Positions 1-9,727 of a DNA stretch of 16,311 nt are shown piece after piece. Made by a program: the position numbers and the translations under genes. This DNA comes from Actinomycetota bacterium (GTDB lineage: Bacteria; Actinomycetota; Thermoleophilia; Gaiellales; Gaiellaceae). Where the stretch lies: NCBI GenBank assembly GCA_003136795.1, contig PLDP01000038.1, positions 1 to 16,311 of the forward strand. The letters are read 5' to 3'. Each line of letters starts with the position of its first letter. The stretch's first letter is position 1. The notes below the pieces were generated by a model that was not told the origin of the DNA, searched no databases, and saw nothing but the letters and a program-made list of their open reading frames with translations.

Positions 1-2
1 CG

Positions 3-1721
3 CCGTTCATGACCTCGACGCTGCAGCAGGAGGCGAGCCGCAAGCTGCGCCTCTCTTCGCAGCAGACGATGCGGGTCGCGCAGCGCCTGTACGAGAACGG
101 CTACATCACCTATATGCGCACCGACTCGACGACGCTGTCGGAGTCGGCGCTTGCCGCCGCGCGCGACCAGGCCCGCGAGCTCTACGGTGCCGACTCGGTG
201 CCGGCGCAGCCGCGTCACTACAACCGCAAGGTGAAGAACGCGCAGGAGGCGCACGAGGCGATCCGTCCCGCCGGCGACCGCTTCCGCACGCCAGACGCGG
301 TGCGGCGCGAACTGACGTCGGAGGAGTTCAACGTCTACGACCTGATCTGGAAGCGCACCGTCGCCTCGCAGATGGAAGACGCGCGCGGGCAGACCGTCTC
401 GGTGCGGATCGGCGCCAACGCCGACGACGGACGCAGCACCGAGTTCTCGACCGCCGGCACGGTCATCACCTTCCGGGGCTTCCTCCTCGCCTACGAGGAA
501 GGGCTCGACGAGCCGTCGGGCGACGCGGAGGAGAAGGTGCTGCCGCCGCTCGCCGAAGGCGACGTTCTGAGCGCGACGGCGCTCGAGCCGGACGGCCACT
601 CGACGTCGCCGCCGCCGCGCTTCACCGAGGCAAGCCTCGTGAAGGCGCTCGAGGAGCGCGGAATCGGCCGGCCGTCGACCTATGCCGCGATCATGGGGAC
701 GATCCTCGACCGCGGCTACGTGCGCAAGCAGGGTCAGGCGCTCATTCCGGAGTTCCTCGCGTTTGCGGTCGTCAAGCTGCTCGAGAATCACTTCCCGCAG
801 CTCGTCGACTACGAGTTTACGGCGCGCATGGAGGACGATCTCGACGAGATCGCCGCCGGCGACGAGGCGCGCACCGCGTGGCTGCAGCGCTTCTACTTCG
901 GCGAGAACGACGACGTCGGCCTGAAGGAGCTCGTCGAGGGCCGCCTGGCGGAGATCGACGCCCGGGAGGTCAACACGGTCGAGCTGCCGGGCAGCGACAT
1001 CGTCGTCCGGGTCGGCAAGTACGGCCCATACCTCGAGCGCGGCACCGACCGGCAGACGCTGCCGCCCGACATCGCCCCCGACGAGCTGACCCCCGCGCGC
1101 GCCGAGGAGATCCTCGCGCAGGGAAACCAGGAGCACGAGCTGGGCGTCGACCCCGAGAGCGGGCGTACGGTCGCGGTGCGCGCCGGGCGCTACGGCCCGT
1201 ACGTCACCGAGGTCGTCGAAGGCGACGAGAAGCCGCGCACCGCCTCGCTCTTCAAGACGATGTCGCCGGAGACGGTGACGCTCGAGGACGCTCTGAAGCT
1301 CCTGACGCTGCCGCGCTCCCTCGGGGACTCGGACGGCGAGGAGGTGCTGGCCGCGAACGGCCGCTACGGCCCCTACGTGAAGCGGGGCAAGGAGTCACGC
1401 TCGCTCGACGGCGAGGAGGAGCTCTTCTCGATCACCCTCGAGGAGGCGCTCGCCAAGCTCGCCGAGCCGAAGCAGCGGGGCCGCCAGGCCGCGGCGCCGC
1501 CGCTCAAGGAGCTCGGGCCGGACCCGGTCAGCGGGCAGCCGATCGTCCTCAAGGAGGGCCGCTTCGGCCCCTATGTGACCGACGGCGAGACCAATGCCAG
1601 CCTGCGAGCGGCCGACTCGATCGAGGCGATCACCCCGGAGCGGGCGGCGGAGCTCATCCAGGACCGGCGCGACCGCGGCCCGGCGCCGAAGCGCAAGCGC
1701 ACGGCCAAGAAACGCTCGTAA
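3..1721 (+). CDS. topA: DNA topoisomerase I, 3' part (5'-truncated by window edge)
   Basis: Type IA topoisomerase that relaxes negative supercoils through a transient 5'-phosphotyrosine. The visible part starts inside the protein at PFMTSTLQQ, a conserved internal motif, so the ATG at 9 is not the start and the N-terminal TOPRIM domain lies outside the window. The active-site tyrosine is in YITYMRTDS, with its codon at 111-113. The GIGRPSTYA segment near 660-690 is also conserved. The C-terminus has no C4 zinc ribbon. Instead there are four repeats with a K/R-Y/F-GPY core at about 1017, 1188, 1362 and 1560, the Topoisomerase I C-terminal repeat type usual in actinobacteria. It ends in a lysine/arginine-rich tail (KRKRTAKKRS). 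A sigma gene follows in the same frame after 123 bp. Identification is very secure. Confidence 0.96.
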   Translation, partial: PFMTSTLQQEASRKLRLSSQQTMRVAQRLYENGYITYMRTDSTTLSESALAAARDQARELYGADSVPAQPRHYNRKVKNAQEAHEAIRPAGDRFRTPDAVRRELTSEEFNVYDLIWKRTVASQMEDARGQTVSVRIGANADDGRSTEFSTAGTVITFRGFLLAYEEGLDEPSGDAEEKVLPPLAEGDVLSATALEPDGHSTSPPPRFTEASLVKALEERGIGRPSTYAAIMGTILDRGYVRKQGQALIPEFLAFAVVKLLENHFPQLVDYEFTARMEDDLDEIAAGDEARTAWLQRFYFGENDDVGLKELVEGRLAEIDAREVNTVELPGSDIVVRVGKYGPYLERGTDRQTLPPDIAPDELTPARAEEILAQGNQEHELGVDPESGRTVAVRAGRYGPYVTEVVEGDEKPRTASLFKTMSPETVTLEDALKLLTLPRSLGDSDGEEVLAANGRYGPYVKRGKESRSLDGEEELFSITLEEALAKLAEPKQRGRQAAAPPLKELGPDPVSGQPIVLKEGRFGPYVTDGETNASLRAADSIEAITPERAAELIQDRRDRGPAPKRKRTAKKRS

Positions 1722-1844
1722 CAGAGCTGCAACAGTCCTTACAACATTTCCGGTCCGAAACCGTCCATAATCAGGACTCCCTCGGAGAGGAATGGGCCCG
1801 CCGCCGCGCGCGTTGGAGGGGGCGGTACCCTGGCGCGGGAAGGT

Positions 1845-2960
1845 TTGCAAGACCGCTCGCAGAAACGAAAGGACATCGATTCCGACTTGACCCAGAGCCA
1901 GCTGAACGAACTGCTTGAGACCGAGAGCGCCCGCACCCTCCTGGACGCGGGCGAGGAGCGCGGCTGGATCGAACCGGCCGAGCTCGAGGCGTTCGCGGTC
2001 GAGAACGACCTCGGCGAGCCCGAGGTGGCCGATCTCGTGAAGGAGCTCGAGCGCATCGGGCTCGAGGTGCGCGAGCCGGTCACGGAGGAGAAGAACACGA
2101 AGGCCCAGGCCGAGCCGGTCATCTACGAGGCGGACGCGCCGTCGGGCGCGGGCGACAGCCTGCAGCTCTTCCTCGCCGACGTCGGCAAGCACAAGCTGCT
2201 GACCGCACACGAAGAGGTCGTGCTCGCGAAGGCGATCGAGCGTGGCGACGGTCGCGCGAAGCGCCGCATGATCGAGTCCAACCTGCGTCTTGTCGTGTCG
2301 ATCGCGAAGGGCTATCGCGGCCTCGGCGTGCCGTTCCTCGACCTGATCCAGGAGGGCACGCTCGGCCTGAACCGCGCGGTCGAGAAGTTCGACTGGCGGC
2401 GCGGCTACAAGTTCTCGACGTACGCGACCTGGTGGATCCGCCAGTCGGTGCAGCGCGCGGTCGCAAACCACGCGCGCACGATTCGCGTCCCGGTGCACGT
2501 CGTCGAGCGCCAGCAGAAGCTGTCGCGCGCGTCGCGTCGGCTCGAGGTGGAGCTCGGCCGCGAGCCGACGAAGGAAGAGCTGGCGGAGGCAACCGGCTTG
2601 CCGCTCCAGCACGTCGAGGAGGCGCTCTCCGCTGCGTCCGCGTCGGTCTCGCTGAACCAGACGGTCGGCGCGGACGACGAAGGCGAGCTCGGCGATCTCT
2701 TCGCCGACCGCGAGGCTGCGGACCCGTTCGACGAGGCGGAGGAGTCGCTGCGCCGCCAGAACATCCGCAAGGCGCTCGACGCGCTGCCCGAGCGGGAGCG
2801 GCGGATCCTGGAGCTGCGCTTCGGCTTCGAGGGCGAGCCGTGGACGCTCGAGGCGATCGGTCACGAGCTCGACCTGACGCGCGAGCGCGTCCGCCAGCTC
2901 GAGGGCCAGGCGCTCTCGCGGCTTGCCGCGCTGCGCGAGCTCGCAGGCCTCGCGGCCTGA
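1845..2960 (+). CDS. RNA polymerase sigma-70 family factor (RpoD/SigA-like)
   Basis: Sigma factor that directs RNA polymerase to promoters. The N-terminus (about residues 15-75) resembles a short region 1.1. Region 1.2 follows ([18 protein letters not shown]), then region 2 with [42 protein letters not shown], then region 3. Region 4 carries [14 protein letters not shown] and a helix-turn-helix with TRERVRQLE. In region 2.4 the series after WWIRQ reads SVQRAV, where housekeeping factors usually have AITRA, so this may be a group 2 paralogue rather than the principal sigma; no rpoD symbol is therefore assigned. The start is uncertain: TTG at 1845 has a G-rich stretch directly against it, and TTG at 1887 is preceded by GAAAGGA at 1867-1873 with a long spacer. 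There is no in-frame ATG upstream. It converges with the transporter operon, leaving only 14 bp between stops. Confidence 0.93.
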   Translation: MQDRSQKRKDIDSDLTQSQLNELLETESARTLLDAGEERGWIEPAELEAFAVENDLGEPEVADLVKELERIGLEVREPVTEEKNTKAQAEPVIYEADAPSGAGDSLQLFLADVGKHKLLTAHEEVVLAKAIERGDGRAKRRMIESNLRLVVSIAKGYRGLGVPFLDLIQEGTLGLNRAVEKFDWRRGYKFSTYATWWIRQSVQRAVANHARTIRVPVHVVERQQKLSRASRRLEVELGREPTKEELAEATGLPLQHVEEALSAASASVSLNQTVGADDEGELGDLFADREAADPFDEAEESLRRQNIRKALDALPERERRILELRFGFEGEPWTLEAIGHELDLTRERVRQLEGQALSRLAALRELAGLAA

Positions 2961-2974
2961 ATCCCTCCTAGTCG

Positions 2975-4029
<1,055 letters not shown>

Positions 4030-4033
<4 letters not shown>

Positions 4034-5070
4034 GCCGCGTCACCGAGGCGGGCGATCGAGCGCTTGCCGCCTTCGCGCTGCTTTGCTTCCCAGGAGAGGT
4101 GGCAGGCGTCCGCATGCGCGTCGGGCGCCTGGGTGGGAACAGCGAGGGGCGGCCGTTCGGTTGGGCACGGCTCGAAGCGGTAGCGGCAGCGCGGATGGAA
4201 CGGGCAGCCGGACGGCGGCGAGAGCAGGGACGGCGGCGCGCCCTCGATCGGCACGAGCGCCGACAGGCGCTTCTCGACGCTCGGCATCGAGTCGAGCAGT
4301 CCCCACGCGTACGGATGCTGGGGCCGCTCGAAGATCTGCTGCGCCGGCCCGTACTCCATGATCCGGCCCGCGTACATGACCATGACGGTGGTCGCGGTCT
4401 CGGCGATGACGCCGAGATCGTGCGTGACGAGGATGACCCCGATGTCGAACTCGCGCTTGACCGCTTCGATCAGCTCCAGGATCTGGGCCTGCACCGTCAC
4501 GTCGAGCGCGGTGGTCGGCTCGTCGCAGATCAGGATCGACGGGTTGTGGACGAGCGCCATCGCGATCATCGCGCGCTGGCGCATCCCGCCGGAAAACTGA
4601 TGCGGGAAGTCGCGGGCGCGCGACTTCGCGTTCGGGATTCCGACGTGGTCGAGCAGCTCGACGGCGCGCGCCCACGCAGCCTTTTTGCCCACACTCGCAT
4701 GCGCGGTGACAGCCTCTGCAATCTGCCAGCCGACGCGGTACATCGGGTGCAGGCACGCAAACGGGTCCTGGAAGACCATCGCGATGTCCTTGCCGCGAAT
4801 CTTTCGCAACTCGTCCGGAGGCAGCGTCAGCAGGTTGCGTCCCATGAACTCGACCTCGCCGCTGATCGCCGTGCGCTGTTGGTTGAGCAGGCCCATGATC
4901 GCGAGGTTCGACACGCTTTTGCCCGACCCCGACTCGCCGACGACGCCGAGCGTCTCGCCCCGCGAGAGCGTGAACGAGACGTCCGAGACCGCCTGGACGA
5001 CGCCGTCAGGCGTCGGGAAGCGAACCGTCAGGCCGCGAACATCGAGTAGCAGATCGTGCGACGAGCTCAA
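4030..5070 (-). CDS. Dipeptide/oligopeptide ABC transporter ATPase, DppD/OppD type
   Basis: Partner ATPase of the importer (346 aa). Walker A GESGSGKS is at residues 45-52. Other motifs are Q-loop MVFQDPFACLHP, signature SGGMRQRAMIAMAL, Walker B ILICDEP and switch histidine in VTHDLGV. The C-terminal domain has CPFHPRC plus a third Cys (C-X5-C-X6-C), the motif associated with a 4Fe-4S cluster in some family members. The chosen start is TTG at 5070 because a GGGAG Shine-Dalgarno precedes it by six bases and the N-terminus (LLLDVRGLTV) aligns with the family. A strong hairpin lies just upstream of this ribosome-binding site. The stop overlaps the start of the DppF-type gene. Confidence 0.93.
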
Positions 5071-5081
5071 TTTCCGCTCCC

Positions 5082-5102
5082 GGCACCGGCAAAGCCGGTG
5101 CC
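5082..5102 (-). promoter_or_regulatory. Perfect 9-bp hairpin before the DppD-type ribosome-binding site
   Basis: GGCACCGGC (5082-5090), loop AAA, and GCCGGTGCC (5094-5102) form a perfect inverted repeat in the 64-bp gap between the permease B and ATPase D genes. On the transcribed strand it is followed at once by GGGAG, the Shine-Dalgarno of the ATPase gene, and not by U residues. It is therefore unlikely to be an intrinsic terminator and could tune translation or mRNA processing. Role inferred. Confidence 0.5.
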
Positions 5103-5134
5103 TTCGCTATTGGTGATCTCCGTCAAGCCTACGA

Positions 5135-6100
5135 TCACGCGTAGCGCACTCGCGGGTCGAGGAACGCGTAGAGGATGTCGACCAGCAGGTTCGCGACCGC
5201 GACGGCGACCGACGCGAGCAGCACGACGCCGAGCACGATCGGCAGGTCCTGCTGGAGAGCGGAGTTGATCGCAAGGTAGCCGAGGCCTTGCAGGTTGAAG
5301 ACCGACTCGGTGATCACCGCGCCGCCGACGAGGAGCGCGACGTCCATGCCGAACATCGTCACGATCGGCGTCAGGGACGCACGTAGGCCGTGCCTGAAGA
5401 TCACGCGCCGTTCGGTCAGGCCTTTCGCGCGCGCGGTGCGGATGTAGTCCTCGCCTAAGGTCTCGAGCAGGTTGTTGCGCGTCATCCGCGCGTAGAACGC
5501 TGCGTACAGCAGCGCCAGCACGGTCCAGGGCAGGATCATGTGGGAGAGGAACCCGGTGATGCTGTCGACGGGTGAGACGTAGCCGGTCCCGCCGGTCAGA
5601 CCGAGCTTGCTCCAGACGATGTAGAGCGCCATCAGGCCGAGCCAGAAGACCGGCGTCGAGATCCCGAAGAGCGCGAAGCCCATCGCGAGGCGGTCGACGA
5701 GCGTGCGGCGCTTGACGGCCGAGAGGACGCCGATCGCGACCCCGCTGACGAGCCAGATCACCGACGCGCCGGCGATCAGGAAGAGGGTGCGCGGGGCGCG
5801 TGCGAAGACGAGCGCCTTCACGGAGCTGCCGCTCGCGTAGGTGTAGCCCAGGCCGGGCCAGCCGTACTTGTCGCCCCGGAAGAAGTGCCAGGCGAAGCGG
5901 AGGAACTGGATGTACCACGGCTTGTCGAGGCCGAGCCGGTGGCGGATCGTCATCAGCTCCGCCGTGGTCGGGTTCTTGCCGGCGAAGCGCAGCGCGGGAT
6001 CGCCGGCGGGCAGGAGGTAGAAGACCACGAACGTGATCGCGATCACGCAGAAGACGACGACGATCGTCCAGAGGAGCCTGCGTGCGATGTAGAGCGTCAT
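5135..6100 (-). CDS. Dipeptide/oligopeptide ABC transporter permease, DppB/OppB type
   Basis: Inner-membrane permease of the importer (321 aa). It starts with YIARRLLWTIVVVFCVIAIT, the typical first transmembrane helix of DppB/OppB proteins, followed by the conserved LLPAGDPA segment. Further helices occur around residues 105-130, 140-165, 185-205, 245-270 and 285-310. The EAA-like coupling loop is EDYIRTARAKGLTERRVIFRHGLR, contacting the ATPases. It ends with LDPRVRYA, as is usual for the family. ATG at 6100 has GAAGGG five bases upstream. It lies 64 bp downstream of the binding-protein gene, with a strong hairpin between. Confidence 0.94.
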   Translation of the reverse strand: MTLYIARRLLWTIVVVFCVIAITFVVFYLLPAGDPALRFAGKNPTTAELMTIRHRLGLDKPWYIQFLRFAWHFFRGDKYGWPGLGYTYASGSSVKALVFARAPRTLFLIAGASVIWLVSGVAIGVLSAVKRRTLVDRLAMGFALFGISTPVFWLGLMALYIVWSKLGLTGGTGYVSPVDSITGFLSHMILPWTVLALLYAAFYARMTRNNLLETLGEDYIRTARAKGLTERRVIFRHGLRASLTPIVTMFGMDVALLVGGAVITESVFNLQGLGYLAINSALQQDLPIVLGVVLLASVAVAVANLLVDILYAFLDPRVRYA

Positions 6101-6125
6101 CTCATCCCTTCGCGGTCGGAGAAAG

Positions 6126-6153
6126 CGGGGGCGGGACTCGTGTCCCGCCCCCG
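6126..6153 (-). terminator. 12-bp GC-rich hairpin after the binding-protein gene
   Basis: CGGGGGCGGGAC (6126-6137), loop TCGT, and GTCCCGCCCCCG (6142-6153) form a perfect 12-bp stem. It starts 11 bp after the binding-protein stop and precedes the permease B gene. On the transcribed minus strand it is followed by a short CTTTC. Such hairpins after solute-binding-protein genes commonly stabilise the upstream mRNA or give partial termination, so that binding protein is made in excess over permeases. The structure is seen; the effect is inferred. Confidence 0.7.
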
Positions 6154-6164
6154 TGTCGTTGCGC

Positions 6165-8063
6165 TTACTGCTTGACGGAGACCGACGAGTACGCCGGGCC
6201 GTCGGTGAACTGGTCGTAGTTCCAGTGAGTGACCTGCGGGCCGACGATGAAGACGTTGTTCGGCCAGAGGTACGGCACCCACGGGACGACCGACGTCATC
6301 AGCTTCTTGTCCAGGTTCTCCCAGCAGGTGATGCGGGCCTGGCCAAGCGCCTTCGCGCAGGCGTTGATGTCGGGGTCGACGGTCGGGACGTTGGTCACGG
6401 TGCCCGTTGCGCCGACCGTCTTCGCCATCGCCGGCGTGATGCCGACGAGCGAGTAGTTCGTGTTGCCTTCCTTGATGATCGCGCCGCCGTCGAACAGCTC
6501 GGCGAAGAACGTGTACGGGTCGGCGTAGTCCTTGCCCCAGCTCGAGCGATCCGAGATCGGGATGTTGTTCCCCGGCTTCTGGATCACGGGGTACGCACCG
6601 TTGACGGAGCGGATCGTCAAGTGGATGCCGATCTCAGCGGCATCGTTCTCGATGATCGGCGCCATCGTCTTGTCGACGCTGCGGACGTCCGAGATCATCA
6701 CCACGTTCTTGCAGACGCTGGCGGTGCACTTGCCGGTGTGGCCCGGGTCGTACTTCGACTGCTTCATCTCGGCTGCCGCCTTTGCGACGCTGCCGGACTC
6801 GGTCGGCGTCGCGTACGGGTCGTACTCCGAAAGGCCGCCGTTGTAGAGCACCGGCGGGACGACGTGCGTGGCGATCGAGCCCGGGATCGGGCCGCCCCAC
6901 GCCTTCTGCAGCGCCGCCTTGTTGATGATGTAGTTCATCGCCTTCCGGACGTGAAGGTCGTCGAACGGCGGCTGCGTCAGGTTCATCGTGATGTAGTTCG
7001 TGCGGTCGCCGACGTTCGGGATCATCCGCGGCTTCAGCGTGGAGCTCGTCGCGTACTGCTCGATCGTCTTCGGCGTCGGCGCGGACACTTCGTCGTCGTA
7101 CTGGCCGGCCTGCACCTTGGCGAAGATGTCGTCCGCGTTCGAGTTGACGACGAACTTGAACGTGTCGACGTAGTTCTTCCGGTACGGGTCGGTCGACTGG
7201 TCGTAGTTCGGGTTGCGAACGAGGATGATGTGGCTGCCGTTCGCGCCCGCGTAGCCGCTGAACGGCTTCAGCGCGGCGCACGACGTGAACTTCCCGGAGG
7301 CCCCCTGGAACATGTAGGGCCCGCTCGAGATCACGTCACGGCCGTACGCACCGTTCGCCGACTTCGAGCCTTCGAAGCACTTGCCGACCTCAGGCGGGAT
7401 CGGCGCGGTGGCCGGCATCGACATGCGCCGGTTGAAGTCGCCGGTGGGAGCCGTGAGGTGGAACACGATCGTGCTCGAGTCGGGCGTCGAGATCCCGGAG
7501 ACGGTTGTCGCCTTGCCGCTCGCAACGGCGTCCCAGCCCTTGATCACGGTGTAGTAGAACGGGTACTCGCCGCCGTCGTTCGGACTGGCGAGCCGGTTCA
7601 TCGCGTACGCGACGTCCTGCGAGGTCACGGCGCGGTTGACCGGCGGCGCGTACTTCACGCCGCTCCGCAGCTTGTAGGTGTAGGTGAGGCCGTTGTCGGT
7701 CGGCGTCGGGACAGCAGTCGCGAGGTCGCCGACGAGATCGTTGCCGGCGGCGCCGGGCAGGTGCTTGTACCCGACCAGTGCGCGGAGCATCAGGTTCGAG
7801 TAGAGGCCCCACGCGTTGCCGAGATACTCGCCCGTCGGGTCGAAGTTGTCCGTGAACCCGAACGACGCTTCCCAACCGATGGTGTACGTCCCGCCCTTCG
7901 CGGACGAGCCGTTGGCGTAGGTGCCGGGATATGCGGAGTTCGAGCTGTTGGAGGTGGTCGTGGTCGACCCGTTGCTCGACTTCTTGCTCCCGCAGCCGGC
8001 TGCGAACACCACGAACGCGGCAACGAGGCCGGCCGCGAGCGCGAACCGAAGTATCTTTCTCAC
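6165..8063 (-). CDS. Extracellular peptide-binding lipoprotein, SBP family 5
   Basis: Substrate-binding protein of the importer, anchored outside the membrane (632 aa, longer than the roughly 540 aa usual for the family). The GTG start at 8063 is preferred over an upstream GTG at 8099 because AAAGGAG lies eight bases before it and it begins directly with a lipoprotein signal: RK, a hydrophobic stretch, then FAAGC with the lipidated Cys at residue 24. A Ser/Asn/Thr-rich linker follows. The SBP family 5 fold is shown by GGTYTIGW, a YTYKLRSGVKY segment, TSQDVAYAMNRL, and the later HVRKAMNYIINKAAL helix. It is the second gene of the operon, placed between the two permease genes. Its exact ligand cannot be read from sequence. 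Confidence 0.93.
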   Translation of the reverse strand: MRKILRFALAAGLVAAFVVFAAGCGSKKSSNGSTTTTSNSSNSAYPGTYANGSSAKGGTYTIGWEASFGFTDNFDPTGEYLGNAWGLYSNLMLRALVGYKHLPGAAGNDLVGDLATAVPTPTDNGLTYTYKLRSGVKYAPPVNRAVTSQDVAYAMNRLASPNDGGEYPFYYTVIKGWDAVASGKATTVSGISTPDSSTIVFHLTAPTGDFNRRMSMPATAPIPPEVGKCFEGSKSANGAYGRDVISSGPYMFQGASGKFTSCAALKPFSGYAGANGSHIILVRNPNYDQSTDPYRKNYVDTFKFVVNSNADDIFAKVQAGQYDDEVSAPTPKTIEQYATSSTLKPRMIPNVGDRTNYITMNLTQPPFDDLHVRKAMNYIINKAALQKAWGGPIPGSIATHVVPPVLYNGGLSEYDPYATPTESGSVAKAAAEMKQSKYDPGHTGKCTASVCKNVVMISDVRSVDKTMAPIIENDAAEIGIHLTIRSVNGAYPVIQKPGNNIPISDRSSWGKDYADPYTFFAELFDGGAIIKEGNTNYSLVGITPAMAKTVGATGTVTNVPTVDPDINACAKALGQARITCWENLDKKLMTSVVPWVPYLWPNNVFIVGPQVTHWNYDQFTDGPAYSSVSVKQ

Positions 8064-8100
8064 TCGGTAGTCTCCTTTCTGGAGGGTCTTGGCTAGCACG

Positions 8101-9081
8101 TCATCGCTCCGACCTCACGTCGAACGCGTCGCGGAGGCCGTCGCCGAGCAGGTTGAACGCGAGCGTAGTGATAATCAGGAACATGCCGGGGAACAGCATG
8201 AGCCACCAGGCGACGTTGTAAAGGCCCGAGCTGCTGACCTGGCTGAGCAGCGACCCCCACGAGGCCTCGGTCACGGGCACGCCGAGGCCGAGGTACGAGA
8301 GCGCCGCCTCGAACAGGATGTTCGTGGGGATGAGGAGTGTCGAGTAGACGATCAGCGGCCCCATGAGGTTCGGGAGGATCTCCTGCCAGAGGATCCGGAA
8401 GTTGCTCGCGCCCGCCGCGCGCGCGGACTCCACGAACTCCTTCTCGCGCAGCGAGAGTGTGTAGCCGCGGACGATGCGGGCGATGTACGACCAAGAGAAG
8501 AGCGTGATCACCACGATCACCACCGTCAAGCCGGGCTGGAGCAGCCCGTGCAGGCAGCCCGACTTGCTGACGCCGCAGGCGGCGACGATGCCGACCGCGA
8601 TCAGGATCTGCGGGACGGCGAGCAGGATGTCGCCGAGGCGCGAGAGGACCGTGTCGACGATGCCGCCGAAGAAGCCGGCGGTGAGCCCGACGACGAGACC
8701 GATCAGCATCGCGAAGCCGGAGGCGACGACGCCGACGAAGAGCGAGGTGCGCGCGCCGTACATCGTCAATACGAAGAGGTCGCGCCCGGACGAATCGGCG
8801 CCGAACCAGAAGTGCGAGTTGGGGCCGAGCGGCACGCCGTAGGCGTCGGTCATCGAGTCGTAGGTTTGGCTCTGCGGGTGGCCGGTGACCCATTGGGAGA
8901 GCGGTCCGCCGGCGATCGCGATCAGGACGAGGAGCACGATCGCGACCGCGCTGCCGAGGGCGGCCTTGTCTTGACGGAGGCGTTCCCAGAACAGGCGCCT
9001 CGGAGTTTTGCGGGCGACGGCGATCGACTGAAGCGCGATCGCGCCGCCCGCCGTCACCTCGAAATCAGGTGGGTTCGTCAT
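8101..9081 (-). CDS. Dipeptide/oligopeptide ABC transporter permease, DppC/OppC type
   Basis: Second inner-membrane permease (326 aa). A cytoplasmic N-terminal stretch with RRLFWERLRQDKAALGS, typical of the OppC N-terminal domain, precedes the first helix. The conserved HFWFGADSSGRDLF motif follows, then helices with the EAA loop FVESARAAGASNFRILWQEILPN, ending GDGLRDAFD. ATG at 9081 gives the family-like N-terminus; a longer reading to 9186 would add arginine-rich sequence and cross the divergent promoter region. There is no clear Shine-Dalgarno. A promoter with TTGCCG (9120-9125) and TACTAC (9097-9102), 17 bp apart on the minus strand, would leave only about a 10-base leader. It is the first gene of the operon. 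Confidence 0.92.
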   Translation of the reverse strand: MTNPPDFEVTAGGAIALQSIAVARKTPRRLFWERLRQDKAALGSAVAIVLLVLIAIAGGPLSQWVTGHPQSQTYDSMTDAYGVPLGPNSHFWFGADSSGRDLFVLTMYGARTSLFVGVVASGFAMLIGLVVGLTAGFFGGIVDTVLSRLGDILLAVPQILIAVGIVAACGVSKSGCLHGLLQPGLTVVIVVITLFSWSYIARIVRGYTLSLREKEFVESARAAGASNFRILWQEILPNLMGPLIVYSTLLIPTNILFEAALSYLGLGVPVTEASWGSLLSQVSSSGLYNVAWWLMLFPGMFLIITTLAFNLLGDGLRDAFDVRSER

Positions 9082-9096
9082 CCCAGACCCGCAAGC

Positions 9097-9125
9097 GTAG
9101 TACCGCCAGTTTTCTCGTGCGGCAA
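9097..9125 (-). promoter_or_regulatory. Candidate promoter of the peptide-transporter operon
   Basis: On the minus strand TTGCCG (-35, 9120-9125) is followed after exactly 17 bp by TACTAC (-10, 9097-9102). Matches are 4/6 and 3/6 to the sigma-70 consensus. The 49-bp gap to the divergent acetyltransferase gene must hold promoters for both sides, so they probably overlap. Moderate support only. Confidence 0.4.
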
Positions 9126-9130
9126 TACTG

Positions 9131-9727
9131 ATGAACATGCATCGCCTCGACGATCTTCGCCCCTCCGATCCGCTTGTCGGACGCATCGTGCGCGCCGAGC
9201 CGATCGAGGAGCGCCATCGCGAAGGGCTCCGAGAGGCCGCCGAGCGCGACCCGCAGATTCACCGCTACACGAACATGTATTCGTTCGGCTTCGACCGCTG
9301 GTTCGAGCTCGCGCTCGAGAGTGAGAAGGAGGTGCCGTTCGTCGTCCATGTCGACGGTCGCCCGGTCGGCTCGTCGCGCTATCTGAACGTCGAGCCGTTC
9401 CACAAGCGCCTCGAGATCGGCTGGACGTGGCTCGAACGCGCGCAGTGGGGGACGGGCGCGAACATCGAGACGAAGTACCTGCTGATGCGAAACGCCTTCG
9501 ACGAGTGGGGCGCGATGCGCGTCGAGTTCAAGACGGATGCGCGCAACCTGCGGGTGCGGGGGGCGCTGCTCGGCGTGGGGGCGAGCTTCGACGGGATCTT
9601 CCGCAAGCACATGATCCTGCCGGATTCGATCCGGGATTCGGCCTGGTACTCGGTGGTCGACGACGACTGGCCGCGGGTCAAGGCGATGTTGGAGCAGAAG
9701 ATCGAGAGGCACGCACGCTCGCGGTGA
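9131..9727 (+). CDS. GNAT-family N-acetyltransferase (RimJ/RimL-like)
   Basis: Transfers an acetyl group from acetyl-CoA to an unidentified amine (198 aa). The protein has the family's layout: an N-terminal LVGRIVRAEPI strand, FVVHVDGRPVGSSRYL in the middle, and the acetyl-CoA loop QWGTGANIETKYLL. After it come MRVEFKTDARNLRVRGALLGVGASFDGIFRKHM and a closing RDSAWYSVVDDDWPRVKAMLE, which are characteristic of RimJ/RimL-type enzymes. Two in-frame ATGs (9131 and 9137) are possible and neither has a recognisable Shine-Dalgarno, so the mRNA may be leaderless. It is divergent from the transporter operon. Its stop overlaps the GTG of the downstream peptidase gene, so the two are probably co-translated. 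Substrate unknown. Confidence 0.9.
   Translation: MNMHRLDDLRPSDPLVGRIVRAEPIEERHREGLREAAERDPQIHRYTNMYSFGFDRWFELALESEKEVPFVVHVDGRPVGSSRYLNVEPFHKRLEIGWTWLERAQWGTGANIETKYLLMRNAFDEWGAMRVEFKTDARNLRVRGALLGVGASFDGIFRKHMILPDSIRDSAWYSVVDDDWPRVKAMLEQKIERHARSR

Noticed and set aside
1739..1771. Promoter for the sigma gene using TTACAA and CATAAT
   Set aside because: The spacer is 21 bp, too long for a normal sigma-70 promoter, and no better -35 is visible before CATAAT.
6153..8096. 647-codon open frame on the plus strand opposite the binding protein
   Set aside because: It mirrors the binding-protein gene, has no recognisable domain and is Arg/Val/Asp-rich as antisense frames are here.
8089..9324. 411-codon plus-strand open frame opposite permease C
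   Set aside because: It runs antisense to the permease and then through the divergent promoter region and the acetyltransferase start; no domain is visible.
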